Positions 22,690 to 34,345 of a stretch of DNA of 64,000 bases are shown piece after piece. Source of the DNA: Aplectana chamaeleonis (Eukaryota > Nematoda > Chromadorea > Rhabditida > Cosmocercidae). The notes beneath the pieces were generated by a model that saw nothing but the letters and a program-made list of their open reading frames with translations, was not told where the DNA came from and did no database searches. Position 1 is the stretch's first letter. The number at the start of each line of letters is the position of its first letter. A program made the position numbers and the translations under genes. The stretch is from the NCBI GenBank assembly GCA_029168955.1, contig JAPDOI010000383.1:186001-250000 (forward strand). Direction: 5' to 3'.

Positions 22690-25600
22690 TAATGGGTTCT
22701 CCGGCTCCTAGCTGAACGTTTACGCCTTCAGAAGCGTCAAAAACCAGTCAATTGATACAGAAAAGTATAGTCTCCGCCCATCACTTTTGCAGTCTCCGCC
22801 CCTTAATGCGAACTCGCCGGGGGTCTTCCCTACTGGGAGGCCAGTTTCAATTTCATAGAATGACTTCTAACTCGCACAAAAAGAGAAAATCGCATCAATC
22901 AAAAAAATTGCAAATTCGAATAGACTCGGAGCACAAAACATGAGTGACATAAAATGCTCATACATATATCCAAATATTCTCAAGTCCCGAACTGACGACT
23001 GCAAGTTCAGCCCAGAATCACATTCAGTGAAGCAGCTGGAGCTGAATGTATGTATCGAACAGCCTAAGCAACTTAGAATAACAATTAGAGTCAATTAGCG
23101 ACTCAGCCCGAGAACCGAACGCCGTCAAGCGCTTCGACAAGATGCAGCCGCATGGAAGAAGTACATAGTAGCAAACGATGCCTTCTGTGTGAAAGCGATC
23201 TTCGTCCAAATAAGTGCCTCACTCGCGCACGATGAAACCCTAACTCGATAAGACAGCAATGAAGAGCATACCCACACATATGTAGGCGCACGCATACTAC
23301 TATGTTGATATGCATCTATCCATAATAGTATTGAGCATGCGCGAGTGGTTCTGAGAGATGAGTGACGGAGTGGGGCGGGATCGGATGGAGCAACCGGATG
23401 GCCTGGAGCATCAGACCAACACTGGACGATGACCGAATAGGGCTAACGGTGATTGTCACGATGTGCTAGGAGTGGTTTCGTGGTGCCCTACTTCCTTGAT
23501 GCCCTCCAGTAAATCTACAGTACCACCTGGGATAGCCTGACAGATAATGACACCAATCTCATCCCCGTGCAGAGCCAAGCGGTTACTATCATATCCATGG
23601 AAACAACGAAGATCACAATGATTTTCAGAAAAGTTTTGAAAATTGAAGGGAGACATCAAAATTCCGGGACAGAATTTTAAAAAAGCATGTTTGTAATGCG
23701 AGAAAAACCGTCTCAATAGTCAAAAAGTTTAAATCTGATGAAAACACTGTGAAAAATAAAATACGCATCTAACGACCACCACAATTCATAACGGTGTTGT
23801 AAACTTCTTTTAACTGCAGCCGAACCTTCAGCTGACAGGGATCATTATCACTTGGACTGCTCGCGCTCGATCCTGACTTTGTCCGCATCAATCCTGCACC
23901 CTCAATGGCAGTACAACGTACGAGCCCCCCCCCCTAAAATTTTAATTTTGATGACTCCAAGTGAACGCTCGGGATTAAGTGGTCAATTTCCTCGAACCTA
24001 ACCCTAATATTCCCCCCTCCGTCCCATATCCCTATAGTTACCAACTGATTCACCTTACACCTAATACCCTTTACATACTTCTTCCCCATTGGCACACGCT
24101 ACATTTTAAGGTGCGGCGAAATGAGGGTTCCCAAATATCACGTAGCTTAGTGGAAGTGAGCAACTGACTTCCTTGTGCTTTAGAATTCTCATAAAATGCT
24201 CGGTTTGGGAATGAATCTTCGCTTGATGCTCCTAGGTGTACTCCCGCCTCCAATCGGCGCGGCACAGAGCATTTTTGTATATAAAATTAATTGGAATTTC
24301 AGTATTACACTTCTACGCGCCCACTTGGCGGCGGAATTTCAAACGACCCCTTAGGCGTCGTTCATACTCTCGCCGTCGAACTGCGCGACACTGTGCATTT
24401 CTGTAATATTAATTACCCGGCGCGGCACGATCGATATTACGGAATCACAAAGCACCATCGACCAGATCGGCGGCGAAAATATAAACGACCCCATACACAT
24501 ACTAAAAAACGCGCAAACTCCGCTCTGCGGCAATAATTATCGAAAATATTTTAATTTTATCGAAAAAATATTTATCGCAAATTTATCGCAGTAATTAACG
24601 AAAATATTCTATAACTAGGCTCTTTTCCGGCATTCTCATGTGCAGCGAAGTCATTTGTCCTTCTCAACCTGATTTCGTAATATTACAGTGTATTGATCTC
24701 ACCGTACCTAGTTCAGAACGCGGCATTTGTCGTGGCGGCAAAAGTATGAAAAGGGCGTAAGCGGGCATTTAGAGAAAGCTAGCCTTCTTCGAGAAAAAAA
24801 ACGTAATTGCGGTCCCGAACGGAACTTGGGAATCCTACGCCTATACCATTATCTGTGCTCACGTTTCCTGGAAACTCCTTGTAGGGCTATTATTTCTTTC
24901 ATCTTTTTCGATTTCTAATAAGCTTCATAACCAAAAAAGTTACTTGTACAGACTATAAAACTGCGAAATTCTCATGGTTCCTACTCGTGCTGGAGCGGAG
25001 CGGAGGCTAGAGACAGTGAGAGAGCGGAGAGAAGACGGAGGCCGAGGCATCGCGCGCACCGCTCGCGCCTCAAGTGATGTGAACTACGACGTTTTATAGA
25101 GGGTACCACATCCGCTGCGGAAACCTTTTTCAGAAAGTCGCCGAAACTTATTAGCTTAGGGGACGTAAACGTTTCCGAAATTTTTGAAAATTTTGGTCAT
25201 AAAGGAAGGTTGAAGCTCCGTCGATGCTCGGGTGGACTGTCTGCTTGACCGTGTTCCCGTGTCACTCCTACACTCGCGCAGTCTGATATATTAAGCCTTC
25301 TTGTAAATATCAGTTTAATGAATGACCAGGACTGCGGAAGTAGATCGTCGCGCGCGATCGAAACCACGTTGGCCGATAGTGTCGCGAGCGCTGCAATTCC
25401 AGCCGCGATGATCGCGGTTTGTCCATCCACTGGACTAAACTTAATAAGGAGACTATAGATGCTAAGGTTTCTCGAATAATATTATGTCTCTAGCCGCGAA
25501 AATAATCAAGTAATCATGTGCCTCTCTCTTGTACGAAATTGTGCGAGACTTCTTTTCTGCATCATCTGCTTCTGCATGATAAGACAAAGGCTAAAGTGGT

Positions 25601-26420
25601 ATTGGCCGTGCTTAAGACATCAAAAAATCATCAAAAAATCTCTTGTTGCGATTTACGCACTCTTCAGTCTGTTGTGGACAAAAACTGCGCAAATCAAGCT
25701 CTGTGGATCTAATCTCGAAATATATAAAATGCATAAACTTTATCAGCAATGGATAGCTAGGCCGCTCTCCGTATTCGCCAAAACTATAGCCCGTAGTAAA
25801 GCTGGCGAAAAACTCAGTTCAGCCTAACTAAATCCATATTCTGAAAAGAATTCGGACGAGCCGCACATATTTCAGACGTGTGTGCTGTAGGATAGCGACC
25901 TGGCTAAGTAAAGAAAGTCAGCAACAAACAAGATAAGCTGAATTATTCAGTCAGATCTGACTGAGTGGATTCAGTCAGATCTGGCCGACTTCTTGGCTAG
26001 AGAGGAGAGAAACGGAGTGCCAGGTCAGGAGTGCGCCCGATACTTTGCTAAGGAGCAAAGAAGTAACCTAAATATTTCAGCAGAGATATCGGCTTATCAG
26101 CGTATTGATATCAATGTCAGCTTCCCCAAAACAAACAGCATTTCATTTATTGAGAAACGGAGCATGGAGTTGGTCGATTCGTGAGCGATCACGTAGAGAA
26201 TAATGGTCGGTTGTTCTTATCATCACAGGTATCATCATGTCCCCATCATCATGGTTTCGCAAGACCGACCGCTTGAATGCTATCTAGCGCTCGATACAAT
26301 TTCGCACTCGTCTAAGCCCTGTCTGAACCATTTCGGGCTCGTTTATCACCCACTCAGATGATCCTGAATGAGTGGCGGGATTACTATGGGCCTATGTATC
26401 CAGAAAGTTATTATGCAGTT
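22690..26420. other. Anonymous intergenic DNA
   Basis: No supported gene. Minor items are a poly-C run at about 23926-23934 and a CG-rich stretch at 25005-25070 (GGAGCGGAGCGGAGGC). A motif at 25395-25440 recurs near 2720 and 60670. An 86-codon minus-strand frame at 23456-23716 has coding-like composition near its C-terminus (GDEIGVIICQAIPGGTVDLL) but no clear splice site or homologue that I recognise. Confidence 0.4.
23456..23716 (-). CDS. Unrecognised minus-strand open frame, possible exon
   Basis: This 86-codon frame is the only one in its neighbourhood whose second half has balanced, protein-like composition (CFHGYDSNRLALHGDEIG, then a GGTVDLLEG stretch). I do not recognise a family. There is no good upstream acceptor, no clear poly(A) signal soon after the stop, and no neighbour support, so it may be chance or an exon relic. 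The start codon shown is simply the first ATG. Confidence 0.2.
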   Translation of the reverse strand: MRRFFSHYKHAFLKFCPGILMSPFNFQNFSENHCDLRCFHGYDSNRLALHGDEIGVIICQAIPGGTVDLLEGIKEVGHHETTPSTS

Positions 26421-26426
26421 GTCACT

Positions 26427-27103
26427 AATCGCACCGATACTGTGTTCACTATTGTGCGTTGGCACAAACAACTCGGTGCATCTATTTACCTACATCTCAG
26501 AAAACCGCTGCATTCATTGCGTGTCAAATATGCATTCATCTTGAGTGACCACACCCATCGAAAGGCTCTGTCACAGGGCACGTGCTCCAAACAGCAACAC
26601 GTGCTGCAAAATTTCATAGCAGGAGCATGTGTCTTAAAATTCGATTGCAGGAGTACGTGCTGCAAGGTAGTCCAGTATTATCGTAGTAGCACACACCAAC
26701 GTGCGACGCGGCCAGCTCGGTGAGCACCATCTGGGCCCGTCAGCGGTTGGACGAGGCCTCCAGCGGTCGGACGGGTAAAGTACCGCAAACTTGGGTAATT
26801 AAATCGGCAGAGCTGCCAAACTCTTTGGTCCTTCTCAGGAGTGCATCGTATACTTTCCTTTCTTGAAAAGTCGTTTTGTCATCGAGTTGAATGTGTATCA
26901 TGCGCGCATTGGACGGCTTATTTGTTGGCAATAAGAGCACGTGCTTCCCTAGCAGCATGTTCCCTGACTGTGCTCGGAACCACCTTCTCTTCAAGTTGAA
27001 TGCGTATTCGACACGCATTAAATGCGGCGATCGTCTGAGATATGCTCACCGAGTTTCCGCCAGCATACAAACAGGAACGCAAAGTATCAGTACGACTCAT
27101 TTG
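26427..27103. mobile_element. Nested, split palindromes (family M arms)
   Basis: Outer arms: ATACTGTGTTCACTATTGTG and AACTCGGTGC on the left (about 26439-26485) pair with CACCGAGTTTCCGCC and ACGCAAAGTATCAG on the right (about 27047-27090). A second pair lies inside: TGCGTGTCAAATATGCATTC at about 26518 and GAATGCGTATTCGACACGCA at about 26999. The same outer motif forms intact 140-bp palindromes at 37580-37719 and a core at 49930-49991. An inverted-repeat element has therefore inserted into a family M palindrome. No coding sequence. Confidence 0.5.
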
Positions 27104-28818
27104 TTGTCAAAAACCTTGAGGAAGATCGTCTGAGAAAAGAAGAATGCATAGCTCTTTCCGCCTGAAAAAAACCATTTCTCTTCTGCCGGCAGGCTGAAGT
27201 AGGTGAAGAAAGCAAAACGCGAGGCGTTAACGGAATCACGCTGCACTTTTCTTTCAGATGAGAAATCGTTAATGGTAGATCTAACGCTGAATCGCAAAAC
27301 GATTGAAATATTGTCAGAGGTGCAGAGGAGGTAAATATCAGAAGGAAATTCGCGAAGAAAATAGCTCGTTGCGCTTCTTTGACCAGCCAGAACATGAAGA
27401 GCCGAGCCTCATAAGGCCTACAGCTCGTCAAATTTGATCAGAAGGCGCTCCAAGACGCGTCTTTTCGTCCCTTCCTGATAACTCGCTTCAAACTCAATTT
27501 TGAGTAGAACTAGGGCGATATGCATGATCCGGGCGTTTAGGCCTGCCCAGTGGTATAGCATTTGTTGAGGTTTTCTTGAGAACTGATGAAGTTTGACATC
27601 AGCCAGTATACATATACGGTACGACAGCGAAGGAGGTGAGGCCACATCTGCATGCGTTTCCCTGTGTCCACCAGGGTCATTCGACAATCGGACTTTTCCT
27701 TGTTATCGAAGATGCAGCTAAGCTCGCGAATCGGATCTTCAAGGAGTCACCAACGTTACCAGTCATTCCCGTCCTACTCGCTAGCCGCCGTTCGACTGCC
27801 GATTTTCAACATACGTCGAGGTCTCATCAATCATCAACGAAGTCCCAGCAGTCAGAAACACGGTACATCTCGCCATTCATAGCTCTACGATCTTCATCTT
27901 GTAAGAAAGGATTCAAGTGGGTGAGAACAGAGAGCCTGCCTCATCAGTTTTGTAGGGCGTAATGTATTGATGTCATGCTCACCGGATCACAAGTCGGCTC
28001 CTCATTGTGGTCTATGATTGAGTCCAAAATATAAGAACCTCGCTACACTGATTCAATTAAGCCAGAAATGAGTTGGTGCCGAGTACCAGCGTGACGGCAG
28101 CGACGCTTCAAAGACTCAACTCTGGCCCCCTGTGGGCACTTCAAGATATAGGTTTCGTCAACATCGGGAATAGTTCACGTATATCTATCCGAAACTTCAA
28201 TTGGATGATTGAGAAATACGCAACTTACTGTTACCTCCTCATAAATACAAAGAATTGGTGAACACGAAGCTTTTCTCTATGATCGTCGTTTTTCCTTTTG
28301 TTCAATGGACCGTGTTCGATTCAGAATATCATTAGCTAAGGTACTCGTGAGGTCTTCAGGGATTATGTGATTGACATCTTTGCTAACGAGGAAACTCTTT
28401 CTTTTGCGAAAGCGAGCATTACAAAAGATCACTTTCTTTCTAGAGCTGTTTCCGGACGAGGTAACCGGAAGTGCCTATAGGAGCTGCATACGCTTGAGAA
28501 AAACTTCCAAATGCAACATGGAATTTTCCCATGAGGGTTCTTTGGATTACAAATTTACGAATCTGAGGTTCAATTTTCAAAAGTCCTCAATATGTTTTGT
28601 AGAAAGCTCCCACCGATGATAAAGTCTGAAGGCCAAATACGACCTTCCAAGATTTCCAATATGCTATGATAGAACTGATATCAAATTTTTCTTTGAGGAT
28701 TGTTCGTAATGCTTGAAGCAATATGAGACTTACGATAGATTACTATGGGTAGGCGAACAGTAGTTTCTCAAAGTATCAAATTTGCCAGAAAACTCTTTTG
28801 TGGTGGGGATGTTATTCG
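27104..28818. other. Anonymous DNA
   Basis: Overlapping frames on both strands (for example 27087-27431 and 27418-27687 minus, 27636-27962 plus) show no recognisable domain, so no gene is called. At about 28545-28565 the ACGAATCTGAGGTTCA motif matches the interior of the 16684-17782 element. Confidence 0.35.
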
Positions 28819-29053
28819 GGGGACCGGAAAGTAATGTAGTTTCTGGGCATGCGAATATACTCTGCCCCAAACGAAATGGCAAGCGAAGAGTCCAAAGAAG
28901 CAACGCTCCCTCTGCGTCTCTGACGTTTTTGAATTACGTAGGACATGGCGAGCGCTAATCACGTGCGCGACGTGGCACCTGTCATACTGCAATCTAAAAA
29001 CAGAATCAAATGTCTGAAGCAACCTAATTGCCGCGCGAATAAGAGTATCTATT

Positions 29054-29299
29054 CTTCACTTCCGCACTGCCGTTCAGTCCGCAAAGTGCGCGCTGATTGC
29101 GAAATCGTGCTGCGGCGCGGTTGCGAGTATCCTCAGACAGGGATGTGGGATCATACGGGCGGGGGGATCACCCGGGCACCAAAGGCCAAAAGCGCCCGGG
29201 TGATCCCACATCCTTGTCTGAGGATGCTCGCAACCGCGCCGCAGCAAGATTTCGCAATCAGGGTGCACTTTACGGACTGAACGGCAGTGCGGAGGTGAA
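29054..29299. mobile_element. 246-bp near-perfect palindrome, family E copy 1
   Basis: CCGCACTGCCGTTCAGTCCG on the left is the inverse of CGGACTGAACGGCAGTGCGG on the right, and TGCGGCGCGGTTGCGAG is the inverse of CTCGCAACCGCGCCGCA. The centre has GGGATCACCCGGGC and GCCCGGGTGATCCC. A half copy (left arm and centre) lies at 48247-48393. It is a GC-rich MITE or foldback element without coding capacity. Confidence 0.75.
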
Positions 29300-29467
29300 C
29301 TGTACATCAAGATAGAGTATTACAGGCATTTTCAGCAAAAAACGCAAGAAAATGATGACGTGTACGAAAAAAAAAGAAATGAAAATGTGAAAAACGCGAC
29401 GAATTCTGTTTTTGGATGACGTTGAGGCAGATGCTGGATCGCTCACGTGATTTGCGTTCGCGACGTC

Positions 29468-29609
29468 TTAGGCCTTTTTCAGAGTTCGATCGCCAAGCAA
29501 CGCAATGGGATCATAAACATGAGCATCGAACGAGATCGCGTCGCCCGTCGATTTGCATTTAAAACATGTCATCGCTGCAATCAGCGACCTCACTCTGAAA
29601 GAGGCCTTA
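29468..29609. mobile_element. Short MITE, family I copy 1
   Basis: The ends TTAGGCCTTTTTCAGAG and CTCTGAAAGAGGCCTTA are inverse. Interior GATCGC/GCGTCGCC blocks recur in copies at 49727-49910 and 58857-58998. No gene. Confidence 0.65.
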
Positions 29610-30093
29610 CATAATCCAAAAGCGTCAGAGACGCTGAGGGAGCGCTACTTCTTTGCACTCTTCGCTTGCCATCTCGTTTGGGACAGGGCATACTCGATTG
29701 TGATTTTCAGCTCATAGTTTGGTTCAGAGACGTGCCAAAGACATATAGAGGTCATAGTGACTTCTTTACTTATAGGCAATCAAATTACATGCTTCTTTGT
29801 TATTCTGGGTAGAATGGCCAGTCAAATACCAGAAGAATTACCCATTGCATGCCTTTTGAGTTTCGCAAATGAATTAACGCAACAGTTCCTACCAAAAACA
29901 TTTGCGATGATCATCCGAACGCATTTTACATTCGTGAGTGCCAAAAGTGGTTTTTTATGCTGAAATCGAGTAATTTCCGTCTCTCCGACTTTTGTCGATC
30001 AGGAAGGCTTTCAACGTTAGACAACGACGTGTTAACTGCGGAAGTGGAAGCAAATCCGTGTCAGGCAATCTAGGAATTGTCAAATAGTCTTAA

Positions 30094-30540
30094 AGGCAGT
30101 GTTCACGATAAATCTCGTTCTCGAGGTCTCCGAGTGAAACACTAAGTTGGCAGGTGCTGTAGAGGATAGGGTCGAAGAAAGCAACGAAAAGTGGCCAGAA
30201 GTAAATACAAACGGCTCTGAAAGCTCTCCCGGAGCGCCCCCTCTATCCCGGTCCGCCCCCAATCGGACGAGCTTGTGGCGCCGCACACATTTCGATGGCA
30301 AATTGCCAAACAACTCTGCCGCAGTTAGCATTATCGATTCGCGCAGATGTCGCCATTAGCGCGCGCTTGCCGAAATCAGCAGGGCTCATGAATCTCGTCC
30401 ACACCCTGAATTTATAAACCGTTATTTTGACTTATTCTGGACGTTTTTCTTCCCTGTTTCTTCACTATTAGTTACCTCACGACCGAACAATCCAATTTTT
30501 GTGTCCAACTTTAGTGCGATATTCATCGTGAACACTGCCT
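30094..30540. mobile_element. TTAA-flanked MITE, family A copy 3
   Basis: Exact TTAA lies on both sides of AGGCAGTGTTCACGATAAA and ATTCATCGTGAACACTGCCT. The interior (GTCGAAGAAAGCAACGAAAA, GACGAGCTTGTGG, ATTTCGATGGCAAATTGCC) is nearly identical to copy 4 at 33912-34341, so these two form a recent subfamily. No open frame of interest. Confidence 0.85.
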
Positions 30541-30667
30541 TTAACCAACGTTGGTCCACCATCCAAGAACATTTGAAGCAGATTGGGAAAGTTAGCAAAG
30601 CAGTATGCTATTTTATTTAGCGTAAGAAAACGACATTACTTTCCGGTCCCCTGATAGTCGCAACGGC

Positions 30668-30810
30668 TAAGAGTCTAGTTAATCTTTGACGTTCCGCTGT
30701 CGCTGGCTTCCGCGGAAGGTCTGCTACTCGTGGATCCCGAAATCTCATCAATTACACACGTGCCGCAAAAGCTGGCGGTAGCGGAACGCCGGAGTATAAC
30801 TAGAGCTTAA
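30668..30810. mobile_element. Short palindromic MITE, family J copy 1
   Basis: The ends TAAGAGTCTAGTTA and TAACTAGAGCTTA are inverse, and GTTCCGCTGTCGCTGGCTTC faces AGCTGGCGGTAGCGGAAC. A second copy is at 51296-51437. Confidence 0.6.
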
Positions 30811-32331
30811 CACGATTTTGACGTCTGTTTGCCAAGATTCGGAATGCTACGGTAGTTCATGTCGCCCGAATGACACTATACCAACAGTAACCCACAGTTA
30901 ACTCCAGGGTTATAATAAACAAGCTACAGGGCCGTCTTCATCACCCTGGATTATCCTCACAGACAAAGTCTGAGCCAACTCCGATTTTTTGAAGCACTCT
31001 GAAATTCGCTTTACAAAGCTTTGGAAACGCCTGTAGCCCCCTTTGAAGCATTTAACGGCCACCCAGGATGGCATGGAAGACTTTCACGTCCAAAAATTAT
31101 TCTAGACGTACTCATTCTGATTGGAATGGTTACCTTCACTAAAAAGTGCTCTACTATACGAGATAATTTTGAATTTGGTTGAAGCAAACAACATCGTCAT
31201 GTATGAGTTAACTAGTTCTTACTCTACATTACGGAGAGAATACATACATGCTTGCACTCATTGGCATACACTGTGTAGATGAGTAATGGATATCGCAAGC
31301 AACTCCGGAACAGAAGCGGCGGCATAAATATAACTGATGGAAGGGTAATGGAAACCCTCGCGCTCTCCTCTTCCTTCTCACCCCCTCTCAACCATCCCGG
31401 CTTGCCCCTCTCATTCACCCCTATCCACCCCGAGACGAGCCGGATAGGCAGAATCCCCTCGGGGCGTAGATGCCGGCCAGCCAACGCTGTCATCACCGCG
31501 CGGATACATTCGTCAAACTCACGATTCGGTCGCTTAACAGACAACAAACACGTCGTTCACATGCCAGATATGACGCGGACAACCCCTCCTTCGGTTTCTC
31601 CTCGCATAATGAAATTGTGACCAATTAGTTAGCAGGAGGAGGGGAGGTTTCATCATAAGAGATTTCAACGAACCACAGGTACATGTCGGTGCGCGAAAAA
31701 CTGTATGAAAAGCGGGTTTTCAAAACTTTTAGCTCATAATAGTGCAAAGGAATGCAGGATGATTAGAAGAGCAAAGAGCACACGCACTTCATTCGCAAAA
31801 ACATCCTCCTTCCTAGTCATATCTAATGAGGGATGTGAAAACACCTTGCAATTTGAATAACGGAAACAACGAAAAAATGAGAGAATAAAATGAAAAAATA
31901 ACAAAAAATGTGAAAGCAATAAAAATGTGAGAAGCGGAACCAGATTGTCAGATGACATTTCCAATCCTCAGTTACTCCTCAGTACCCAAAAGACAAAAAA
32001 TAATGAAAATAACGCATCAAACGTCACAGTTAAAGTTCGCATGGGCCACAAATCCTCAGGGATCGTGTCTGGCCAAACATTGTCCCAAGCTTAGTCTGTC
32101 TGTATGGTTACATTTTTTTCCTAACGAAAAAAAATCACTACAAGCTAACAAAAAATCACACAGTTACATATTTGAAGAGTTGAGGCTAAACTTGTGAAAA
32201 AGTGCAAAAGCCGGATTACAGAATCCAACCACAGTCCTCATTCCGTGAATACAGCAAGAAAATCCGAATTTTGAGTCGGACTACATACCATCTAGCCTGA
32301 AAATACAAAATATGGTTGAGTCTGAAATCTG
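30811..32331. other. Anonymous DNA
   Basis: No gene or recognisable element. A 113-codon plus-strand frame (31279-31620) and its antisense shadow both stay open across GC-rich DNA, with no motif to choose between them. Confidence 0.35.
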
Positions 32332-32622
32332 ATGCGAAGTAAAATTTACGAAATGCGACGTAATCAAAATTCCACGGATTCAATCAACGCTCTAGCAACT
32401 TCCGAAAGCAAGGGCATCTTGCCGAATTTAGTGGAGCGCATGAAAAAAAACGCGATGGACAGTGCGGCGTACGCGACATCACGGTTCAGCGCGGTTCCGA
32501 CCGCGAGCGGAGATCTACAGCCACAATCACGTGCACTCACTAGACTCAATTTTAAGAAAACGCCACAGAGGCAATTCACTAAGCCTACGATTTACCACAA
32601 GAAACGCGGCAGAATTTCGTGA
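32332..32622 (+). CDS. Unrecognised basic open frame, 96 codons
   Basis: The frame begins with ATG after an AT-rich leader and encodes a lysine/arginine-rich product with a hydrophilic middle (NLVERMKKNAMDSAAYATS) and a basic tail (QRQFTKPTIYHKKRGRIS). I recognise no family and see no membrane segment. Against it, two antisense frames overlap the same DNA and no splice or poly(A) context is clear. It may be an exon, a small gene or chance. Confidence 0.25.
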   Translation: MRSKIYEMRRNQNSTDSINALATSESKGILPNLVERMKKNAMDSAAYATSRFSAVPTASGDLQPQSRALTRLNFKKTPQRQFTKPTIYHKKRGRIS

Positions 32623-32765
32623 TTCACTGTGGCGAAAATTCGGAGACACCTCTGTATCAGTGTGGCTTGAAGGTACTGTGTTCGCGACAAAAACGATTGT
32701 TGTGTTATCCTCACGAGAAGGTACACCTGTCCATGACAAAAGCGAAAATAAACACCTTTCAAATA

Positions 32766-32972
32766 AGACCGTCCACCCACACGGTCAGCGTGCGTGTTAG
32801 CCGTCGTGGCAGGGGCATTTTACGGACCTGTCAACCGGTTCGCAGGAATACTAGACAAACTTTGAATAATATCCCACTCCGCCGACTACAACCGTGCGGA
32901 TGCTCGTTCAAAAATGCCTTCGCAAGGGCAGGGCAATACCGCGTGGGCGGACAGTCCCCATCGGACAGACCC
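32766..32972. mobile_element. Palindromic MITE-like element, family K copy 4
   Basis: CCACCCACACGGTCAGCGTG on the left and ACCGCGTGGGCGGACAGT on the right are inverted, with CATCGGACAGACCC at the right tip as in copy 3. It lies directly against the inverted-repeat element that starts at 32978. Confidence 0.6.
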
Positions 32973-32977
32973 TAAAG

Positions 32978-33908
32978 GCATCGTTTGCGCAGAAGCCCAT
33001 ATATTATTTTTTATGTTTTGAGTAGCTTGACCTGTCAAATGAACGAAAATGTCGAACTGGCCTAGGAACCATTTTATTTGTAAAGGAAAACCAGTCTGAA
33101 CACATTGCAAATTTGAATTTGAATTTCGCTCCAGAATAATTTTCGAACCTTTCCTGCATTTGGAGACTTGGTCACTGTCATTTTCAAAGTTTTTCTGCAT
33201 GTGGAGTTTGCGCCATGACTGTTTTTCATGTTGCTTGACGGTCGCATCAACAATCTAAGTAAAAGTGCTAAACGAGTGGTGAGAACTTGTGGCGGATCCT
33301 CATCTTTAACCCCTTCCAGTCGCATAACCCTACGTTTTTGACGCGCCGAAATGTACCGATGTGGTCTACCGGGTTCATTCATGAAATTGAGCCAGGAGAA
33401 TGGGTTCCAGCGCAAACGTTGCCTTTAGGTGAAAATCGGTGATTTTACGGGCAGGAACAAGTTAGAACAGCTAATTACTGCATCATGCGCGCTGGAAATG
33501 ATTTCCAGTTTCTCATGTACAATCAAACAAGTCGGGCTAGCCGGCATCACCCACGGAACTTGAGGCTCCGAAAATGCGCAATGCAAAAGTTATGGCCACC
33601 TGAAAACTGCTGTGGGGTCAATCATCTGTCACTTTTTGATAGAATGTTGATGCTACCATCAAAACTCATGGAAAACAATTATGATACGGAACCACATGCA
33701 GGAAAACCTCAAAAATGGCAGTGACCAGGTCTCCAAATGCAGAAAAAATTCAAGAACGCCAATTCCATTTTAAAGTGTATTCAAACTAGTTGTTCTGAGC
33801 AAACGAAGGTTTTTCAGGAGTTAGTTAGACATTTTCGTTCACTATAGAGGCCAAACTATACAGAAACACGAAAAAATTATATATGGTCCTCTGCGCTTAC
33901 GATGCAAT
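32978..33908. mobile_element. Inverted-repeat element with arms of over 400 bp, family N
   Basis: The left arm (32978-33435) and right arm (33483-33908) are diverged inverse copies. GCATCGTTTGCGCAGAAG at the left tip matches CTCTGCGCTTACGATGC at the right tip, and further pairs involve CGAAAATGTC, CAGTCTGAACACATT-like and GAGCCAGG-like blocks. A single arm of the same family lies at 46155-46598. The short spacer carries the family C tip GGGCAGGAACAAGTTAGAAC. No transposase is visible. Confidence 0.6.
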
Positions 33909-33911
33909 TAA

Positions 33912-34341
33912 AGGCAGTGTTAACGATAAATCTCATTCTCGAGGTTTCAGGGTGAAACACTAAGTTGGCAGATGCTGGAGAGGATAGGGTCGAAGAGAGC
34001 AACGAAAACGGGCCAGTAATCAATAAAAACGGTTGTCAAAGTTATCCCGGTGCGCCTACCTACCCCGGTCCGCCCCCCGTTCGGACGAGCTTGTGGCGAC
34101 GCACACGTTTCGATGGCAAATTGCCAAGCAACTCTGCCGCGTCCAGCCTGGTCGATTGGCGCGCGTTTGCGGAAATGAGCTGGACCCATCATTCTCGTCC
34201 ATGCGCTGTACGTTGGAAGCCGTTATTTTAGCTCATTCTAAGCGTTTTTCTTCGCTGTTTTTTTACTATTAGTTACCTCAAAACCAAACAATCCCATTTT
34301 TGGGTCAAACTCGAGTGGGTTGTTCATCGTGAACACTGCCT
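33912..34341. mobile_element. TTAA-flanked MITE, family A copy 4
   Basis: TTAA is exact on both sides. The ends are AGGCAGTGTTAACGATAAA and TTCATCGTGAACACTGCCT. The interior is close to copy 3. It is adjacent to the 32978-33908 element, with its left TTAA overlapping that element's end. Confidence 0.85.
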
Positions 34342-34345
34342 TTAA

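Larger units (their letters stand above)
28819..30651. mobile_element. Composite element with short inverted ends and three nested insertions
   Basis: The left tip GGGGACCGGAAAGTAATGTA and right tip TGACATTACTTTCCGGTCCCC-like sequence (30631-30651) are inverse. A further inverted pair lies inside: about 28850-28943 (CCAAACGAAATGGCAAGCGA) and about 29616-29705 (TCGCTTGCCATCTCGTTTGG). Within the unit sit a 246-bp palindrome (29054-29299), a short MITE (29468-29609) and a TTAA MITE (30094-30540). The tips resemble Tc1/mariner-type ends, but no transposase remains. Confidence 0.45.

Noticed and set aside
27087..27962. Overlapping frames of 76-114 codons on both strands
   Set aside because: No frame is clearly preferred, no domain is recognised, and part of the area belongs to palindromic repeats.
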